A stretch of 64,000 nt of DNA from Circinella umbellata (lineage: Eukaryota > Mucoromycota > Mucoromycetes > Mucorales > Lichtheimiaceae). The notes under the pieces were generated by a model. That model had not been told where the DNA came from. It saw only the letters and a program-made list of their open reading frames with translations, and made no database searches. The stretch spans positions 62,001-126,000 of the forward strand of contig JAIWNF010000059.1 in NCBI GenBank assembly GCA_025093555.1, given 5' to 3'. Made by a program: the position numbers and the translations under genes. Below are positions 25,160 through 36,100 of the stretch, piece by piece (the stretch's first letter is position 1; every line of letters starts with the position of its first letter).

Positions 25160-26333
25160 CTAATGTGCAGGACTGGCAGATCGAGAGTGAATTTTATCTT
25201 CTTCTGATTTAGCATCTGCCAAGATATCTTCTCGGTTGGCTGCGATGCGATCCGAAAGGTGATGATTTGCATCACGATGTAATGCTTCATCCGCTCGAAC
25301 AGCTAATACAACATCTCGGATGGATGCAGTTGGCTGAAGGTTATAATAATCTATAAATTAAAAAAATAGAATAAGAATAAATGAAAATGACGGCAACAGA
25401 GAAAAAGGGTAAAATTTATTCAGTGTAATAACATACCAATTGCAATCGATGGTGCCGGTCCGTTTGCTATGATTCCTTTATCAATATCCTCCAAAAAGTG
25501 GGTATAGGAAATTACAGCCTATATATAATTTTTGCGAATTGAAATCAATGTAAGTTTTATAAAAAAAAATATCTAAAGATAAAACCATATAATTGTTAAA
25601 TATCAAATCAAAAACTACTGACCTCTTCTTCAAGATAACCAACTGCACGATGTGCTACTTTAGGAGAAAACACATAAAGCCAGAAATAGCTGTTAAAGAA
25701 GACTCCTTGAGCTCCCAAAATTAGGAGACGATTCCAAATGCTTGGTTGTAAACATTTCATCCAAGTCATCAAGTGCATTCTTTCATTTTCAGCTTCGTGA
25801 AGTAAATGCATAATCCAGCCATTATCCTCCGAAAGGTTACGCAATGATTTCATATGCCGTAACATGCCACCTACCATGCCTATATACATATAATAAAATA
25901 GAAAAAGAAAAACATTGAGTCCAAACAACTTTCGTTTTAGTAAAAAAATAAAAAAAACCTATAAAAAAAACATACCTGGGACAGCAGCAACAGTTTCCAG
26001 CATAACAACACGCATATAATGATCATTACCAAAATAGGTATCGGGTAGAATACGGAGTGTTCTGACAGCGCGATATGCGATCCTGTCACCAAGGGTCTCG
26101 GGAGCATAATGGCTACCAAGATTGACGTCTAGCTTTTCAAGTTGTTCGGTCGAGAGTTTCTTGTTACCAATGAAATCTTCACGCATTGGCTTGGGTCGAC
26201 TTGCTTGAACTTCCCGGAGAAGATCCTTTGGAATTGTTTCAGCCACATTATGGATGCTTCGAAGAGCAACAGAAGCGACTTGAGGTGTAAAAACCTTGTG
26301 CTTAAATGATTGTTGAGCAACAACTTTCAACAT
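25160..26333 (-). CDS. AOX: mitochondrial alternative oxidase
   Basis: Four exons (26333-25976, 25879-25623, 25518-25437, 25350-25160) encode 295 residues. The family's di-iron ligand motifs occur in order: [10 protein letters not shown] (about 111-120), NERMHL (E152, H155), LEEEA (about 202-206) and RADEALHR. The N-terminus is basic and Ser/Ala-containing with no acidic residues in the first 25 positions, fitting a mitochondrial presequence. AOX is a monotopic inner-membrane ubiquinol oxidase that passes electrons straight to oxygen, bypassing complexes III and IV, and supports respiration under stress or cytochrome-pathway inhibition. At 295 residues it is somewhat shorter than typical ascomycete enzymes (330-360), mostly through a shorter presequence. 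The terminal exon ends soon after the last ligand helix. Confidence 0.97.
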
Positions 26334-29150
26334 GATATGAATGGAAAAGGTTGTTATATTAACTTGTATAAAAAATTGAAATTCTTGATTGATATGTAAA
26401 TGAAGTTTAGACTTTTCGTACTGTCAGAGCTTCCTCCATATATATATTTAATGAAAAAAAAAAAAAAAAAAGAAAATTGAACAGGCAAAACTCGGACGGG
26501 ATTAATCGGTTGAGGACTATATTAGCGGATGAAGAGTCACACAAACCCCTACTACAAGATTCCATTTTCGGCAAAAACTTAATTTTCGCCTTTTTTTTTT
26601 TTTCTCAACCCCTTTGAAATTCAAAGTGTTTTTTTTTTTACTATTCAGAATATGTGTACACAGTACAGATACACAAGCTTTCATTATCTACAACCACATA
26701 AAATATGCTGGTTTAAATACTAAAATAAAAAAAAATTATAAAGAGTTGAAACCATGGTGGGGGAAATTGTATCGCCAAAACTTTGGAAAAATTACGAAAA
26801 ATTCATCCGATGAAAATTGAGTCATGGTTTCAAACGTACGCGTCCGAAATTGATCCACACAAATTTTTGATTTGCTTCTATTTCAGCTTTCGGATCAATA
26901 CCCAACCATTCATTAATTATTTGGACTTCGCTCCCCGCGGATCTGCATTAATGGTCAAATATACGGATATTTATATCTCATTCCTATTAATTTACCAACG
27001 GATGGATGACTAATACCCATTTTAATGTGTGTATATTCTAAATACATCCTCTTCTTCAAGACGATTTTTATCCACCGTAGCATTCTATACGATACTTTTT
27101 TTTTGGATAACCAAGATAAGAAGTACGTATTGGTAAATGCGAGATCCATGTTCTGTGTAACAATGCAAGGAATGGTAGCAAAATAAAAATGTAATGTCAA
27201 AGCTGACAGAAAAAGATTACCACTGTTTTGGTTTTTATTTTATTTTTACTAATGTTCATGTGGATAAATAATTATTTGAGCAGAGTTAAAAATACAATGC
27301 GTCAACGTAAGCCGAGGTATGACGATTTTACTGCTCAATTTGCGGGTTTGTATGAGTCACAGGGTTCTTCTCCTCCCCCCCTCCCCCAATTACGAGGTAT
27401 ATACTCTGTCTGAGTAATAATCCATTTTATTTTATTGAAATGGAAAACTATTTTTATATCTAAATTGAGATAGATCAACAATAGCAGTGATAGTGTTTAA
27501 AATTTACAAATATTCGAAAAGGCTCTTTATTATACATTTGATGTGTAGAAATGCGGTGTTATTATTGATCTGTACCCGTTTAGCGAAATACCGGTTTAAC
27601 TTTTCGACTCAGTTAGTAAATACAAAATATACTAGAAAAGATATACTATGATTACATTAAGATGAACATAATAAAAAAGATGATGACGGTTCACATAATA
27701 TAACTAGCTGCTTACTAAGTACAGCTTTGCTACTGTGAGTTGTTCTTTTAGCGATGAGAGTGAACATATTCATGAAATAGAAACAATGAATCAGAGATTG
27801 AATATCGATAATAAATTCATAGCAAAGTATGTTTGTATCAAAATAGAGAATGGTTAGCAGTTGAATAAATATGTAGAAATGAATTGCATCAACTGCATAA
27901 TTGCATATTTAACGGTAACCAACAGGTACAAGAAGTTGAAGAAGAGGTAAATGATGAAGAAGAAAAAAGCATCCGTATGAATTTGGCAAAAAAGAGACAC
28001 TGTTATCAAAAACTTGTTGACAAACTTTCTCTTAACGACTAAAAGGAGAACTGGATGTTTTTATTTGCTGAGTAAACGAATTGATTACTTAGAAACAAAG
28101 GAGGAAGCTGATATAAAGTTCAAGTAGCCTACACTACTGACTTGACCAAACAGAAGAGTAATATTATACAAAATAAATAAATAAATTATTATTATAAATC
28201 CAGTAAATATCTGGGAAAGCGCACCGGATACGTACCAGTTTGTATAAAATATATTTAGAAGATACTACCGCTTTAACGAAAAATTATTGTACATGTATTT
28301 ATATAAATATAAAAAAGCAAGATAGAATATTATTGTTTCATATTACGACATACGCCCTTTATTTGCTATCTTTTCTTTCAATAAAATACTTTAAAAACCA
28401 AGAGGGTTTCAAAGTACTTCAAAGCAATTCTTCTCTCATTGAGTGCCTTTAGGATTTGCTGCGAATATCAGTTTGTGAATACCCGTAAAAACGTAAAAAA
28501 CTTGGAGGTCTGAGACACCCTAATATAAAAATGAGTATTGATGATATACAAAATGATAATTTTTTGAGTGTCATATAAAGCGGTGTGGTGTAGTGCTGGG
28601 GGTAAAATATTGAGAAAGTCTAATAAATAATGCTACTGTAGATCATTGTGAAGAGGAAGATTGATGTCTTGAGTTGTCCGTCTTATTGAGATATAGGTGG
28701 ATATAATATACAGTATATATAAAAGATAAGTAATTAATTAAAATTTAAATAGAAAGAAATGGATAACAAGAATAGGTATTGTGAGAATCTTATATGTTCT
28801 TTATTATGGATCGATATAAAGATATGATCAATTATTACGTATTTCTAATTTAATGTAAGTCTTTATATATGTTCTCATTTATATTTCCTATCTATTGTGG
28901 ATGGATATTATTAGATATTATTGGATGCTATTATGTAAGTATATTGTTTATGAATAGATAAACATCTTTATGTCTCATAATCTTCTTTTTGATGTGCGTG
29001 ATTAATAAGTATTATTATATATCCGATTTTTTATGATTATAATTTATATGGTGATTATTAGTTGTAAAGCAACCGGTGTGTGCTTGTTATAAGCTTGGCT
29101 TGTCAGTTTATATAGTAATTATATTAGGATTGTTATGATTAGGTAGTTAT
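26334..29150. other. gene-poor region upstream of AOX
   Basis: About 2.8 kb with no gene I can support. Around 26744-26754 and 26823-26833 there is a short inverted repeat (TTGAAACCATG / CATGGTTTCAA). Several 60-80-codon frames read through AT-rich sequence with no domains. One coding-like fragment is listed separately at 27926-28042. Confidence 0.5.
27926..28042 (+). pseudogene. possible coding fragment, no identified family
   Basis: After an acceptor-like AACAG, 38 codons read VQEVEEEVNDEEEKSIRMNL and onward, ending in a TAA. The charged, coiled-coil-like composition differs from the surrounding AT-rich noise. No upstream exon or start was found, so this may be the last exon of a decayed gene. 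Confidence 0.2.
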
Positions 29151-29519
29151 GTAGTGCACATATACCCACACTTATGCGTCCTATTTCGTAGTATGTAATA
29201 ATTGATGATATTACGTTGACCATTGCGATCCAAGGCTAGAACATCATGAGAGATTCTCTTACTGACAATACTGCTCAAGGCTGCTGTTTCTGATCTTTTC
29301 ATGGTTTTTGCCAAATCGTCCAGAAAGTTCCTCCAAATAAACAATGTTTACGACAGTAACTTTGAATAATTTCAATTCAGATGATTCTTGAGGTAGAATA
29401 ATTGAATTTATAACAGATGCTACGTATGTACCATTCTTGAATTCCAAAAGATAAAAGTATCTAATGGTGCCTATGGGAAGAAATGAAGAAATGAAACGTT
29501 AATTGCGGCCACTTAGTAA

Positions 29520-29820
29520 GGGCAACCCCAGCAGCGGTTGTAAGATACATTTTTTGTAAAATAGAACCCGCAATTCATCTCCAGCAGCGGTTGTAAACGG
29601 GGAGGCAAAATGGATCTGCTGGAAAAAAATTGACAATCGTTTGTAAATTGCATACGCGCACTCGGGGGATGTAAAAAAAATTTTTCCCTTCTTTTACTTG
29701 ATTTTTTTTAGCTCCTCCAAATAGCAACTCACTGATGGAGAAAAATCATCTGCGTTGCTAAAACGAGTTTATTTTGATTCTAAAATAGAAACGATTATAC
29801 CTCCATTGCTGGGGTTGCCC
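29520..29820. mobile_element. PIF/Harbinger-like miniature inverted-repeat element (MITE), 301 bp
   Basis: The element is bounded by perfect 14-bp terminal inverted repeats, GGGCAACCCCAGCA at the left and its reverse complement at the right. Each end is flanked by TAA (29517-29519 and 29821-29823), a 3-bp target duplication of the TWA type used by PIF/Harbinger transposases. The interior is non-coding. It carries a 16-bp direct repeat, CCAGCAGCGGTTGTAA, at 29528-29543 and 29581-29596, a likely transposase-binding site. The superfamily assignment rests on duplication size, TIR style and length only. Confidence 0.75.
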
Positions 29821-31526
29821 TAAGAGCTCAGAGCACCCAGCGTCAGTTCCATTTCACGTACCAGTCGTATACATTGCCATGAGTTTGTTAATAGTACCAC
29901 CGGACATGACATGAAGCTGGTTTAATATGGCACAGTTAGACCTGATATTTTTGCTCTATTGTCGGATCTTCATACTCTTGGTTTCCTCAGACTTCCATTC
30001 ATTTAAGCAGAGCTCAACTTTCTTGTCTTTCACTTTCAGAAATAAATTGGTTTTGGTCCTAATTTGTTGCTGATGGATGTTCATTCCGCTCCATCGCATT
30101 TTTCGTAACCTCTGCTACCACTTCGCCACTAACATAGAAAGATATGAGCATAATGAGAAAAGAACAATTGCATGACATGATTGTTAGCTTAAAACACTTA
30201 CTCAAACATATCAATTTCGGATCCGGATAAAACGTCGTCCGGGAGCATCGAAAATTGGTGGCAGTATGTTGTTTATGATGCCTTTCTTGCAATTTTAATT
30301 TCAAAGTAGTTGATTCTATGAAATGTAAAGATTAAGGATCAAAAAACCGTGTTGCTGGCTAGGTAATATTGGCCAAGAACTCAAGTACAAGTCTCAGCAG
30401 CATAATATCTATGCTAGCTAAACTTGACAGAGCAAGATAGCTTCAATCTTTCTCACTCTTTCCTCACTTTTCGTCTTTCACCTTACTGTATCAATTTTGA
30501 TCTACGTAAAGAAAATCCCACTAAATAGAGTTAGTCTTTGTCTCCGTTTGTTTTTTAATTAACAGCTAGATATTACATAAAGATATCTTACACTATTTTC
30601 AGAATATATAACATTTTGTATGTAAAAGACCTCGATCTTTCTCTTTTGATCAAACTGCTCTTTTGTACCTGGATCTTGAGCAACATTGGATATGTATCCC
30701 CACTAAATCAATCCATTAAGTTAACTACATTATGCTGTACTTACGAATAGCTAAATAAACTCCGAGACTTGTACCAGCGATCAACAATTAAGTCTAACAC
30801 TGAGATCCATACCATCCCACTCTTGTTCAGCCCCTTCCAAATATACGGTGAACCCCTGTTTTTGCATCACTTTCGAGGCAAATTCCACCTGTGCAAAAAG
30901 CTGGGTTCAGCTGTACCAGGTTAAAAACATTTTTAACTATGAAATGTATGATATCGTTTAGTAAGTTTACGGCACTGGATATTGATAACCTAGAAAAAAA
31001 AAGTTTATATTAAATTATTATTCTTATTTTTTTTTTATATAATCAACAGATCCTTACTTGATTAATTTCGTTTTCAGTCAATCTATCTTTCATATCAGCT
31101 CAACAGTGTGATTAATTATTCGCTCTTTGGCAGTATGTCCACGTGTCATGAAGATTTGAGACGATCAATTTATCTTGAATGTTGAAAGTGACTAAAACCT
31201 ACAAAATATGCCGCCATTAGAAGATATGATACTTCAAATAAGATGAGATATATTGAGTCGCAACTTGCAAATTTACCTTCTTTATTGCAAATATTTCCAA
31301 TTTCGTTGATGGAACACCCAATAAGTTCTCAGTTGTAAAGGGATGTTCACCGCCCAAATCAGAATCAGAAGTGCCAATTTCTTGTTGGTTACGACACTTA
31401 CACTGATTAAATAAAAAATAGACTCTTTAGTCTTTTACAAAAAAAAAAAAAAAACAGAATCACTTGAAGAATTTCAAGCGGCGAGGATAGAGACATTATT
31501 ATGATCATTAGAATTAGTACCCGATG

Positions 31527-31551
31527 CCGATGCCGATGCCGATGACTCAAC
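31527..31551. repeat. GATGCC hexanucleotide microsatellite
   Basis: About four copies of a GATGCC-type hexamer. On the minus strand it encodes an alternating Ser-Ala run inside the decayed gene. Confidence 0.85.
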
Positions 31552-32249
31552 CAACAAAGCTGTTTCTCTTACTACACTAGGAACAGCTGCAGTCAAAAGC
31601 ACGATATTTTTTTTATAAAGTATTCAATGGCGCTCTATATTAAGCATATAAATATTAATATTCTACTAGTTCATATAACGAAATGACATCATATGACAAG
31701 CTAAAACGAATTACTTACATGTCGATTTAAGCTTTACGTTAATGCCATTCCAGAGAACTGGAATAGGCGATCCTTTTCGAGGTCTAACATAATCAAACCA
31801 CGATTTGAATATTATTTTCCATTAGTTGGTTGACTTTTGCTTTACGTAATATATCTTGTTTTATACATTTCAAACTATATACCATGTAAATACTTACATC
31901 GCTAGTGTCTATAACACTGCAAAAAAAAGTGGATAGGATCTCAACAAGATGATATCATTATCTATACCTTAGCTGTCAATAGGCTATCAATAGGATATCA
32001 GCAGGATTTCAATAGTCTGATAGTAGACTATTGGGATGACGTTGGCAAAACGTGTGATTTTTTTTTTGAAAGAAAAAGCTCCCAGTTTTAAATAATGAAG
32101 AAAAAACAGAAAATTAATCCTTATTTTCTTTTTTATTTTTCTTACACATTTATTGATTTTGTTCTATAATGGTATTGTATCTTGGAGCCACCATTTTTTT
32201 TTCTTTCGTCCATATGTTATATCCTTTTATGTTAGCAGTCATTGTAATA

Positions 32250-32340
32250 CACCACGGCTAAAAATTGCATGGCATTTCATAACCTATAAATTCATATTCA
32301 TAGAGAATTAGGTTATTGCATGCAATTTTTAGCCGTGGTG
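32250..32340. mobile_element. 91-bp palindromic element flanked by TA (Tc1/mariner-like MITE)
   Basis: Arms of about 22 bp beginning CACCACGGCTAAAAATTGCATG are mirrored exactly at the right end; the pairing continues imperfectly (GGCATTTCATAACCTA against TAGGTTATTGC), leaving a short AT-rich loop. Both ends are flanked by TA (32248-32249 and 32341-32342), the Tc1/mariner target duplication. It is too short to code and would fold into a single hairpin. Confidence 0.7.
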
Positions 32341-32693
32341 TATATATATATAGTAAATAGTTAGAAATATTATATATGAATAAAAGTATACAACACCGTC
32401 AAATGAGCAGTTTCTTTTTCACATCAATTTTTGTGGTATGTTTTCTTTTTTGTATCTACTCATACATACGGGAAAAAATATTAAAGCCTATTAGAAGGTA
32501 CGTAAGATGTGTCTGATACCCAATCAAAAAGCGTTTACTCTACATCAGTTTTATGTGTACAAAAACATAAGTAATTGATCGATATAATTATGGACAAATA
32601 AACAGTCGACATTTAAAATATAGACATCTGATAGGCGGGTAAAAAGTCAATTGATATTTATATTTTCAAATTATTAACAGCCGGAAATTTCAT

Positions 32694-33125
32694 TCATGGA
32701 AATTTAAAGCATGCCTGAGATACCAAGAGTTGATGCCCCAGTAACACCCAGAAAATCAACAGGATATTACAATTGTAATATTTCACTTTTGTTTTATGCA
32801 GTGGCAGGAACATGGTACGTCCCGTTTCATAGTCAAAAATGGATAGCTTATAGATGTTGATTCTACAACACAACAAGCCATTGATCAAATTGTATTTGCT
32901 TGTATTTCATATTATGGTCTGATCGCACTCCCACACATGTACATTGGTATGGGTAACAGTGGTATTCATATAAACACTGAGGTCGTTCAAGTACTCTACG
33001 AGAATGGCATATACCGCTTTTCTTACTAGCTTTTTTGTTGTTCGTTTATAAATTCCATAAAAGCGTTCTGATTGCAAATAAAGAAAAACGAGATTTTGGT
33101 CTCGCGTATTGAATAAGTAACTCAA
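32694..33125 (-). pseudogene. broken open frame, unknown family
   Basis: One continuous minus-strand frame interrupted by a single TGA near 32910. Upstream of the stop it reads LFNTRDQNLVFLYLQSERFY and ends HVWECDQTII; downstream it continues NGLLCCRINIYKLSIFDYET. The same frame continues on both sides of the stop, suggesting a recently broken coding region or one exon of a larger lost gene. No start codon, domain or intact neighbour exon was found. Confidence 0.4.
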
Positions 33126-33129
33126 ATAG

Positions 33130-36100
33130 TAATGAATACTAAAGTTGTAAAGGCTATATAGGTTATATTTTTACAGATGCTTTACGTAGTAAGCCCATTA
33201 AGAATGGAGAGAGTATAATAGTTGACTGTATAATTATAAATACTTATAGTATATATAAACTTGCTTTCATCATTGATAACAGTTTTATTTTTTATTTTTT
33301 TGGAATGAATTCTTGACTATTACAGTAGATAATGAAAAGCTACATCCATTCAGCAAAAGTTATATTTGAAACTTCTTTGGACAAACCGTAAAAGATTGAA
33401 AGGAGTAGACAGGAGAATCACAAAGATTTTATAGAAATGAGGTTAGTGTTTATCTAAAACCCCGCATAATATTTTCTTCCTGAACAAAGGAGAACTGACT
33501 TGTTTTTTTGACTTTATAGAGTTAGACAAAATGACATTTTATAATGGTGCATATTTGGAAAATGGTGCAAGTAAGTGGATCGTTGTAACCACAAGAAAAA
33601 AATATATTAGTAAGTATAAAGTTCTTTTCTGGTTTTATTGTTACCCCTGTCAATAGGGTTCACTTGAAATTGTCAATAAACGATTATTTTCATGTATCAG
33701 TACAATATATAAAAATTAAATTTATCTTTGATTTCCATCTTCAATTGTTTATACTATATACAAATGGTTATGCTAGACTATTTCATATAGCCCCTGGTTA
33801 TGAACTACAGATAAGATAATTGAATTTCCTCGGAGCTTATTATATACTATGACTCTTTCTAATACTGCTAATAAATAATAATCAAAAGACCTTATTCTCG
33901 ATATCGTCTATCAGGTTTAAGGGTTAAAATAGAAACTTCCTTTATTTTATTGCTGCATATATAATAGTCAGGATAAAAAGGAGTATTTTAAGATAAAACA
34001 AAGGCGCAATCTTTACAAAACTACCATATTACGTTATGTCCGTACTGCACTTGAATCTTCTTCTTCTACCTCCTATAATAGTAATATGAAAGGGCAGCAG
34101 CCGTTTTTTTTATGTACCTATAAAAAGTTTAATAGGGATAAGTTTTATTCAAGCTTCTTTAACTTATTGAAGATTCAGGTTTTATAGTACTCCTAAAACA
34201 AATCGAGTAGTTTTCGTAAATTGTGATAAAGTTTTTACTGTATCAACGATTGGCAAAGTAAAGCAAGGGTCCTTCTGGATCCGGCAGCACAAAATATGTA
34301 CTTGTTAAACAATAGAAAGTGAGAATATTTTGGAGTTATGCTGATCAGCTCAACATACATCATTAATGAGTATACAGTATAATTTTTTTTGTGTAAAGTT
34401 CGGTAAAACTATGGCTCCTGATAAACTAATATCAAATTGATTTTTTTATAAAAGGGTCTTGTATTAGAAACAGAATCAAATGCTTGTTACGTATGCGTTA
34501 TTTAAAGTCTTGTGACTATTAATGTTGTCTTCATTGTTATATAGCATGATACTACAACATGTTACCTATTCTTTTTTGTTCAAAGAAGTATATATACTCT
34601 TTGTGCTCAAGAAATTGATATAGATAATTTAATCTATAGAATTTTTGAGGAGAAAAAAGGCACTAGGGTGGCTTTTTTATGACAGGGAAATCAAGAGTAG
34701 AGCAAAAAAAAAGGGAAAGCAAAAGAAGAAATGATTAAAGAATCGAAGGATTATGATTGTTAAGACTTATTACTAATAAAGGATTAGCCCCTAATCACCC
34801 TGTCAATAAAGATTATATAATAAAAGCAAGTTTACATACCTACATATACTTGATGTGTTGGAAAAGTGGGATTGCCCTATATACTATGTATTATAATGGA
34901 CAGGGATTTTGGTTAGATTTTCTTTAAAAAAAAAGCCCTGTTCTTTCCCGTTATTATTGCGGCATAGCAATTAAACTATAAGCTAACTTTGGTATAGGTT
35001 GATTTACACTTATTTCAATGTGTATAGTATAATATATATATATATATATATATATATTCATTTCTCCTTCTTTCTTATTCTACCGATCAGTTTTCACTAT
35101 AAAAAAAAAGTACCCGATTTCAGAACAGTTTATTTATATATAATAATTTAAATGACGCACATATATGGAGAAACCACAGGCATAAAGGTAGTATAATGGA
35201 TTATTGGTATTTCATTATGGTTCATACTGTGAGGCTATATGTTATGAAACTGATCAAACGTATATGAAGGCAAGTGAATGATAACAAGCCAACACTAGTA
35301 ATAAATGAATGTATATGTTGTTTCAAATATACGTATAACAATAAATGCAGGCAATAAGTTTGTGTTAAAAATACTCAACATGCATGTTTTGCTGTTACTA
35401 TTATTAATTTTTTTTTTTATGTTGAGGAAGAAGGAGATTACACCCCAAAATAGAAAGATAGTGCTGAGCTTTTTTGTTATGCATGAGTTCTATGATGCAT
35501 CTTGATATGTTTTATGATTTCCGCAAACCTCCTTGATGTCAAGGAGAATATTCTTGCTCAGCAACTAGTTTAAATTTATTAGATCAATATGAAAACACAT
35601 AATGTACAGTACACAAATAGAAAGTTGATTTAACCAATAATAGAATCTAATAAGAAGATGTCGAAGTTAGATCAATGGATTTTTTTTTGGGGGGGGGCGG
35701 GAGAAGGGCCGAAGAAGGGGGAAATGTATTCGGGTGTTAGTGGAGAAATGAAGAGCCCATACCATTATCCATTTTAGGATATGTACTATGCTGAAACCAG
35801 GAGGCTTTTAATTGTTATAATATTAGCATGATGGTGTTGGTATTTTTTGTTTAAAAAAAAGCGCGCAGTTAGGAACCGCTAACATGTTCAATACAGAAAT
35901 AGATACTCATAATGATGTGTATTTATCCGAGTATTATGTAAACGCCTGAGTATACGTTCACGAGAAAAAGAAATTCGGCATGATACGTATTATTTATTAA
36001 AAATTAGATATACTCTCTTCTAACCGAGAACTAAACAAACAAGCAAGCAAATGGGAAAAGTGGCAAACTACATTATTCTTATATGTAAAAAACACAAGAC

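Larger units (their letters stand above)
29160..31930 (-). pseudogene. decayed multi-exon gene of unknown family
   Basis: A series of minus-strand segments with protein-like reading frames and fitting splice signals, but with interrupting stops and frameshifts. In order they include WFDYVRPRKGSPIPVLWNGI (near 31800), AVPSVVRETALLVESS (near 31590-31490, ending in a stop), CKCRNQQEIGTSDSD (near 31400), VLVTFNIQDKLIVSNLHDTW (near 31190, followed by stops), MKDRLTENEINQ (near 31090), VEFASKVMQKQGFTVYLEGA (30888 downward, ending in a stop), SGEVVAEVTKNAMERNEH (near 30120), DKKVELCLNEWKSEE (near 30020, interrupted by a stop) and FLDDLAKTMKRSETAALSS (near 29310, frame-shifted from the frame above it). 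The pattern resembles the multi-copy hypothetical genes common in Mucorales genomes, but I cannot name a domain. A 301-bp miniature element lies inside it. Confidence 0.55.
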
